From contig JAFGTU010000313.1 of the NCBI GenBank assembly GCA_016933985.1, positions 1-7,737 on the forward strand: a stretch of 7,737 nucleotides of DNA, given 5' to 3'. Shown one piece after another: positions 5,319 to 7,737 of the stretch (the first letter of the stretch is position 1; every line of letters starts with the position of its first letter). Made by a program: the position numbers and the translations under genes. Source of the DNA: Sedimentisphaerales bacterium (lineage in GTDB: Bacteria > Planctomycetota > Phycisphaerae > Sedimentisphaerales > Anaerobacaceae). Under the pieces are notes generated by a model. It was given only the letters and a program-made list of their open reading frames with translations. It did not search any database and was not told the origin of the DNA.

Positions 5319-6119
5319 TCAGAGGAGTCGGGTTCTTGGCTGTCTTCTGCGGTGGGGTCTGACGAGGACGGTCGAGCCAAGTCCGAGCAGGAGTATTGTG
5401 GCCGGCTCGGGCACCATATATGTCGCGTCATGTGAGGCGGGATTGATTTCCCATGTTGACTTAAAAAGCTTGCACTCGCCGGTATCCTCATATCCGTACA
5501 CGTCGAAATGTGCTGTCGAGAAACCGCTTATGAGGACCGCGTACACCTTCTCTTCTCCGTCGGCGATGTTGTAGGCGATTGGTTCTTCGGTCGAGTAATT
5601 CGAGACTGCATTCGACGTCTTCTCAAAATCGCCCAAGCCGTAGAGCAGAAAATCCGAGACATCTTCCTTGAAAGGATAGTGGTTGTTGAATTGCGTGTCT
5701 TCTGGAAGGAAGTTTTTGTCCGAATAACCGTCGTATCCGGCGGCATTACCCGTCTCATTTTCGAGCAGGTCGAGGACGGCATCGACATTTGGGTTGAAGT
5801 AGCCGTCGGGCGCAGCGGTTTTTTCGGTAAGCAGCGTTACGCCGTCGCCGCCGGTGATAGAGATCGTTCCTGTTTCGCCCTCGGGGATGGAAATCAGGAG
5901 CGTCACTTCCGTGAGGCTTACGGTCGAGGGCCCGTAGGCGCCTGATACTATCAGGTCGAATTCGCTACTGGTGATGACCCAGGTATTCTCGTCGGGCTCC
6001 ATGGTATCGGTCGTTGCGCCGTCGATATAGACTTGAAATATCGGCACAGCAAGCGTGCTTTGAGCGCAAAGAAGCGACATCGCTGCAACCAAGCCGATGA
6101 GTAATTTCGTGTTCTTCAT
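5319..6119 (-). CDS. Secreted PEP-CTERM sorting-domain protein
   Basis: The 266-residue product has a Sec signal peptide, MKNTKLLIGLVAAMSLLCAQ followed by STLA, with cleavage likely near Ala24. The C terminus has the PEP-CTERM tripartite signal: VPEPAT (236-241), a short hydrophobic segment ILLLGLGSTVLV (242-253) and a basic tail RPHRRRQPRTR. Such proteins are processed by an exosortase encoded elsewhere and delivered to the cell surface or extracellular matrix. The middle is acidic, with Asn/Asp/Gly-rich loops. Motifs such as FQVYIDGAT, a GLGDF segment and AHFDVYGY recall the choice-of-anchor N family, but that match is from memory. ATG 6119 is chosen over an in-frame TTG at 6134 because GGGGGTGAG sits just upstream of the ATG. 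The gene probably has its own promoter far upstream, at 6455-6483. Confidence 0.88.
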   Translation of the reverse strand: MKNTKLLIGLVAAMSLLCAQSTLAVPIFQVYIDGATTDTMEPDENTWVITSSEFDLIVSGAYGPSTVSLTEVTLLISIPEGETGTISITGGDGVTLLTEKTAAPDGYFNPNVDAVLDLLENETGNAAGYDGYSDKNFLPEDTQFNNHYPFKEDVSDFLLYGLGDFEKTSNAVSNYSTEEPIAYNIADGEEKVYAVLISGFSTAHFDVYGYEDTGECKLFKSTWEINPASHDATYMVPEPATILLLGLGSTVLVRPHRRRQPRTRLL

Positions 6120-6254
6120 AATACTCACCCCCAAGAAATTGCGGCCGGCGGACAGGCGGCAGTAACCTGTTGATTGCCTGGGCCTTTTGATTGATTTTCT
6201 ATTCGGAACTGCCCTCTTACGTCACTCGGCTACATAGCCGGTTTTGTTTGTCGG

Positions 6255-6329
6255 TCAAAAGCGTATTTGTCCGAAGCGTTGTCTCTTGCGTTTGTTGAAT
6301 GTTTGACGGCTGAAATGCTCAATTTTCAT
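6255..6329 (-). CDS. Possible 24-residue upstream ORF in the PEP-CTERM leader
   Basis: A short frame starts at an ATG at 6329, two bases after a G5 tract, and encodes a strongly basic peptide beginning MKIEHFSRQTFNKRKRQRFG. It lies wholly inside the putative leader. The same frame can extend to an ATG at 6377, giving 40 residues, but with no ribosome-binding site. The G5 tract is too close to the ATG for a good Shine-Dalgarno spacing, so translation is doubtful. A leader peptide is possible. Confidence 0.15.
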   Translation of the reverse strand: MKIEHFSRQTFNKRKRQRFGQIRF

Positions 6330-6430
6330 AACCCCCATTTGCCGGATAGTAAGACAGAGACAATCGCCTCGTGCCATACAGACTGCGAAGTTATCCGTGC
6401 CCCCGGATATTCAAAAACAAAGCAAGTAAC

Positions 6431-6448
6431 ACTAAACCCCCATTTAGT
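6431..6448 (-). other. 5'-terminal stem-loop of the predicted PEP-CTERM transcript
   Basis: On the minus strand, ACTAAA and TTTAGT form a perfect 6-bp stem with a TGGGGG loop. The first stem base falls 7 bases after the -10 box at 6455-6460, the expected transcription start. The RNA would therefore begin with a hairpin, an arrangement known to protect some bacterial mRNAs from 5'-end-dependent decay. Confidence 0.4.
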
Positions 6449-6454
6449 TTATGT

Positions 6455-6483
6455 ATTATACCTGAAGACGCTCAGCAAGTCAA
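6455..6483 (-). promoter_or_regulatory. Near-consensus sigma70-type promoter toward the PEP-CTERM gene
   Basis: On the minus strand, TTGACT (6483-6478) and a perfect TATAAT (6460-6455) are separated by exactly 17 bases. This is the best promoter match I found in the window. It faces the PEP-CTERM gene, whose ATG is about 330 bases downstream, and no other confident gene lies between. It could also drive an independent small RNA. Confidence 0.6.
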
Positions 6484-6632
6484 GCAAAATGTTTGTTCCT
6501 GTTGGGATTATTTCAAAAAAGGTATTGGAATCGCCACTATGTTATCGGGCGAAGGGGTTGCCGTCGGTTCTGCGTCTCCGGCAGGCGCTTTACCGGACGC
6601 GAGCGACTTGGGCAGCCTGATAGCTTTTTTTG

Positions 6633-6650
6633 AAGGCTTTGCGCAGCCTT
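6633..6650 (-). terminator. Hairpin just after the hydrolase stop codon
   Basis: AAGGCT (6633-6638) and AGCCTT (6645-6650) form a 6-bp stem with a 6-base loop, starting 7 bases beyond the TAA stop at 6657. On the minus strand it is followed by a run of A rather than T, so it is not a standard intrinsic terminator. On the plus strand a seven-T run precedes it. It could be a 3'-end stabilising structure. Confidence 0.35.
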
Positions 6651-6656
6651 ATTTGG

Positions 6657-7737
6657 TTAGTTTTTGTTGAGGTCTGTTTTTTCACCGAGGGCGTTTGTTG
6701 GCTGTTCGATGGTGAGTCGGTCTGAAAGAGTTGCGGCGAGATTGTTTAAGTCGTATGTTGTCAGAGCGGCGTGGACGGTGTTGACTAATTGGTTGGATGA
6801 TAGGCCGGACTCTATGACGTTCGACCAGGAAGTCAGCGGACGTATGAGCTTAACGGACTTGAACATCTGCGGTTCGAGGGCGGCGGCGTGGATGGCGGGG
6901 ACGCCGAGATTGCCGATGACAATCAGCTCGATATCTTTGGCGAAATCCTGCAGAAAGCGTGCGGATACGAGAATGTCTTGGGCTCGCATCCCTACGTAGG
7001 AGCGGCCGATGAGATAGGCTGTATAAACGTCCTGGCCGTCGGAGCCGAAGTGGCTTTCGAAGTACTTTTGCTTCTTCTGCTGCGTTTCACCGATTCCTCG
7101 CAGGTCCACTGCAAAGACGGTCCGTCCGGCTTTGACGAGTTTTTCAATGGGGCCTTCGGGCGCGGCGTCGGCGTCCTTGCCGTCCTGGTGGAGGTAGAGC
7201 ACGGCGTGTTCTGAGGGTTGTTCGCCGGGCAGAAACATCAGGGCCGGCAGATAGATACCGTCTTCCGGTTTGAGGATGAGCTTTTTGATTTTATAGTCCG
7301 GGCGTTCAACAACTTCTATGGTCTCGACGTTCGGCTGCGGGAGGTCGGCGAGGGGGTGGATGCCGGCGATTTTCCTAACTCGGCTCAGCAATTCGGGGCG
7401 GGGCGTATTTGCCCACAATTGCCTTCGTTGGTCGGCGAGGGATTTTTCGAGGTCACGATTCAAGTCATAAGTTGATCTGGCGCCGGGCAGCTCCATTACC
7501 AAGCCGTTCGGCACACATGTGCTTTCCTCTTCGCTGAGCAACGCGATGTTCGGCTCGGTGATTGGTGCATCGTTTCCGAGGAGCCATCGGGACATCCATC
7601 GGACGACGCTCTGTCGCTGGAGCTGATTGTAGTTGTGGGGGGCGTCGTTTTCGAGCAGGTCGATTCTCTCGGCGCAGCCAAGCCGCGAGTAGAGGCGCTT
7701 GGCGTAGCGGAAGGACTGCCACGTGCCGCGGATGTCG
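6657..7737 (-). CDS. Tandem alpha/beta-hydrolase (acetyl-xylan-esterase-like), C-terminal part
   Basis: The frame stays open from the right edge to the TAA at 6657, giving 359 visible residues; the Met at 7595 is internal. Residues 1-53 look like the end of one hydrolase domain: SFRYAKRLYSRLG, then ENDAPHNYNQLQRQ with His34 as a likely catalytic His, then WMSRWLLG. After a linker, a second alpha/beta-hydrolase-like domain follows: KLILKPEDGIYLPALMFLPG (152-171), the strand AVLYLHQDGK, the loop FAVDLRGIGET (208-218) and the helix GMRAQDILVSARFL (249-262). Its nucleophile elbow reads VIGNLGVPAIHAAAL (273-287), with Leu277 where the G-x-S-x-G Ser is expected, and no catalytic His is evident near the C terminus. 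The second domain is therefore probably non-catalytic. Carbohydrate-ester hydrolysis by the first domain is a family-level guess. Confidence 0.8.
   Translation of the reverse strand, partial: DIRGTWQSFRYAKRLYSRLGCAERIDLLENDAPHNYNQLQRQSVVRWMSRWLLGNDAPITEPNIALLSEEESTCVPNGLVMELPGARSTYDLNRDLEKSLADQRRQLWANTPRPELLSRVRKIAGIHPLADLPQPNVETIEVVERPDYKIKKLILKPEDGIYLPALMFLPGEQPSEHAVLYLHQDGKDADAAPEGPIEKLVKAGRTVFAVDLRGIGETQQKKQKYFESHFGSDGQDVYTAYLIGRSYVGMRAQDILVSARFLQDFAKDIELIVIGNLGVPAIHAAALEPQMFKSVKLIRPLTSWSNVIESGLSSNQLVNTVHAALTTYDLNNLAATLSDRLTIEQPTNALGEKTDLNKN

Larger units (their letters stand above)
6120..6448 (-). other. Long putative structured 5' leader of the PEP-CTERM gene
   Basis: If the promoter at 6455-6483 drives the PEP-CTERM gene, the untranslated leader is about 329 bases. 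Minus-strand hairpins in order are: ACTAAA/TTTAGT (6448-6443 with 6436-6431) at the very start of the transcript; ATCCG/CGGAT (6408-6404 with 6397-6393); CGGCTA/TAGCCG (6240-6235 with 6232-6227); and a longer-range GGCAGT/ACTGCC (6213-6208 with 6163-6158) close to the ribosome-binding site. Four G5 tracts are distributed along it, the last forming part of the ribosome-binding site. A cis-regulatory RNA is plausible. I do not recognise a known riboswitch consensus. Confidence 0.45.
6120..6656. other. Intergenic region between the hydrolase and PEP-CTERM genes
   Basis: This 537-base region has no convincing protein gene. It contains the PEP-CTERM promoter and leader (6120-6483), an imperfect hairpin at 6572-6600 (GCGT, CT bulge, CCGG pairing with CCGG-ACGC), and a hairpin immediately after the hydrolase stop (6633-6650). 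Plus-strand open frames at 6267-6620 and 6371-6670 lack ribosome-binding sites and family resemblance. The 6484-6571 stretch shows nothing further to me. Confidence 0.6.

Noticed and set aside
5508..5945. 145-codon plus-strand open frame
   Set aside because: It lies entirely antisense to the PEP-CTERM coding region, which has a clear signal peptide and sorting signal. It is a shadow frame.
6158..6240. Cyclic-di-GMP-I (GEMM) riboswitch upstream of the PEP-CTERM gene
   Set aside because: A hairpin followed by GACGTAAG and a second stem is superficially similar, but the conserved GEMM core bases and tetraloop are missing. It is kept only as something for an Rfam scan to exclude.
6267..6670. Plus-strand open frames of 117 and 99 codons opposite the PEP-CTERM leader
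   Set aside because: The first begins at TTG, neither has a ribosome-binding site, and they overlap each other in different frames. The strong promoter evidence is on the other strand.

Overview
The window looks like part of a Planctomycetota chromosome, possibly Phycisphaerae or a Sedimentisphaerales-like lineage, and probably an environmental contig. The lineage is an inference. It rests on a PEP-CTERM sorting-signal protein, a free-standing type II prepilin, a Tat-exported aldo/keto reductase, a tandem-domain acetyl-xylan-esterase-type hydrolase, and adjacent purL and purQ genes. Genes are loosely packed and mostly unrelated in function. I see no tRNA, rRNA, CRISPR array or transposase gene.

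Layout, left to right. (1) 1-2390, plus strand: the 3' two thirds of purL, then purQ 18 bases downstream. These two subunits of phosphoribosylformylglycinamidine (FGAM) synthase catalyse the fourth step of purine synthesis. PurQ carries an unusual low-complexity insertion after its nucleophile motif. (2) 2391-2498: a short convergent gap with a nested inverted repeat, probably a terminator. (3) 2499-3668, minus: a Tat-exported aldo/keto reductase-like protein in which two of the four usual catalytic residues appear replaced. (4) 3907-4245, minus: a small single-domain STAS protein (anti-sigma-factor-antagonist type). A strong G-quadruplex motif lies just beyond its stop codon. (5) 4246-4663: a 418-base divergent intergenic region with a compact block of inverted repeats bounded by two 13-base near-identical direct repeats, then an 8-bp palindrome and a good sigma70-type promoter facing the prepilin gene. 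(6) 4664-5095, plus: a type II secretion/pseudopilin-like prepilin. (7) 5096-5318: a convergent gap with a perfect 9-bp inverted repeat. (8) 5319-6119, minus: a secreted PEP-CTERM protein. (9) 6120-6656: a 537-base region with a near-consensus promoter (TTGACT, 17 bases, TATAAT) about 330 bases upstream of the PEP-CTERM start. The deduced leader would begin with a stem-loop at its 5' end and contains several further hairpins and four G5 tracts. (10) 6657 to the right edge, minus: the C-terminal part of a large hydrolase. The end of a first alpha/beta-hydrolase domain, with a probable catalytic His, is followed by a second domain whose nucleophile elbow has lost its Ser.

PurL and PurQ work together. 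The other genes show no pathway link beyond a shared cell-envelope or export theme: Tat reductase, prepilin and PEP-CTERM protein. The best leads for undescribed biology are the long structured leader of the PEP-CTERM gene, the structured block at 4339-4524, and the nearly leaderless promoter arrangement of the prepilin. These are pattern-based readings that need covariance searches and transcript mapping.
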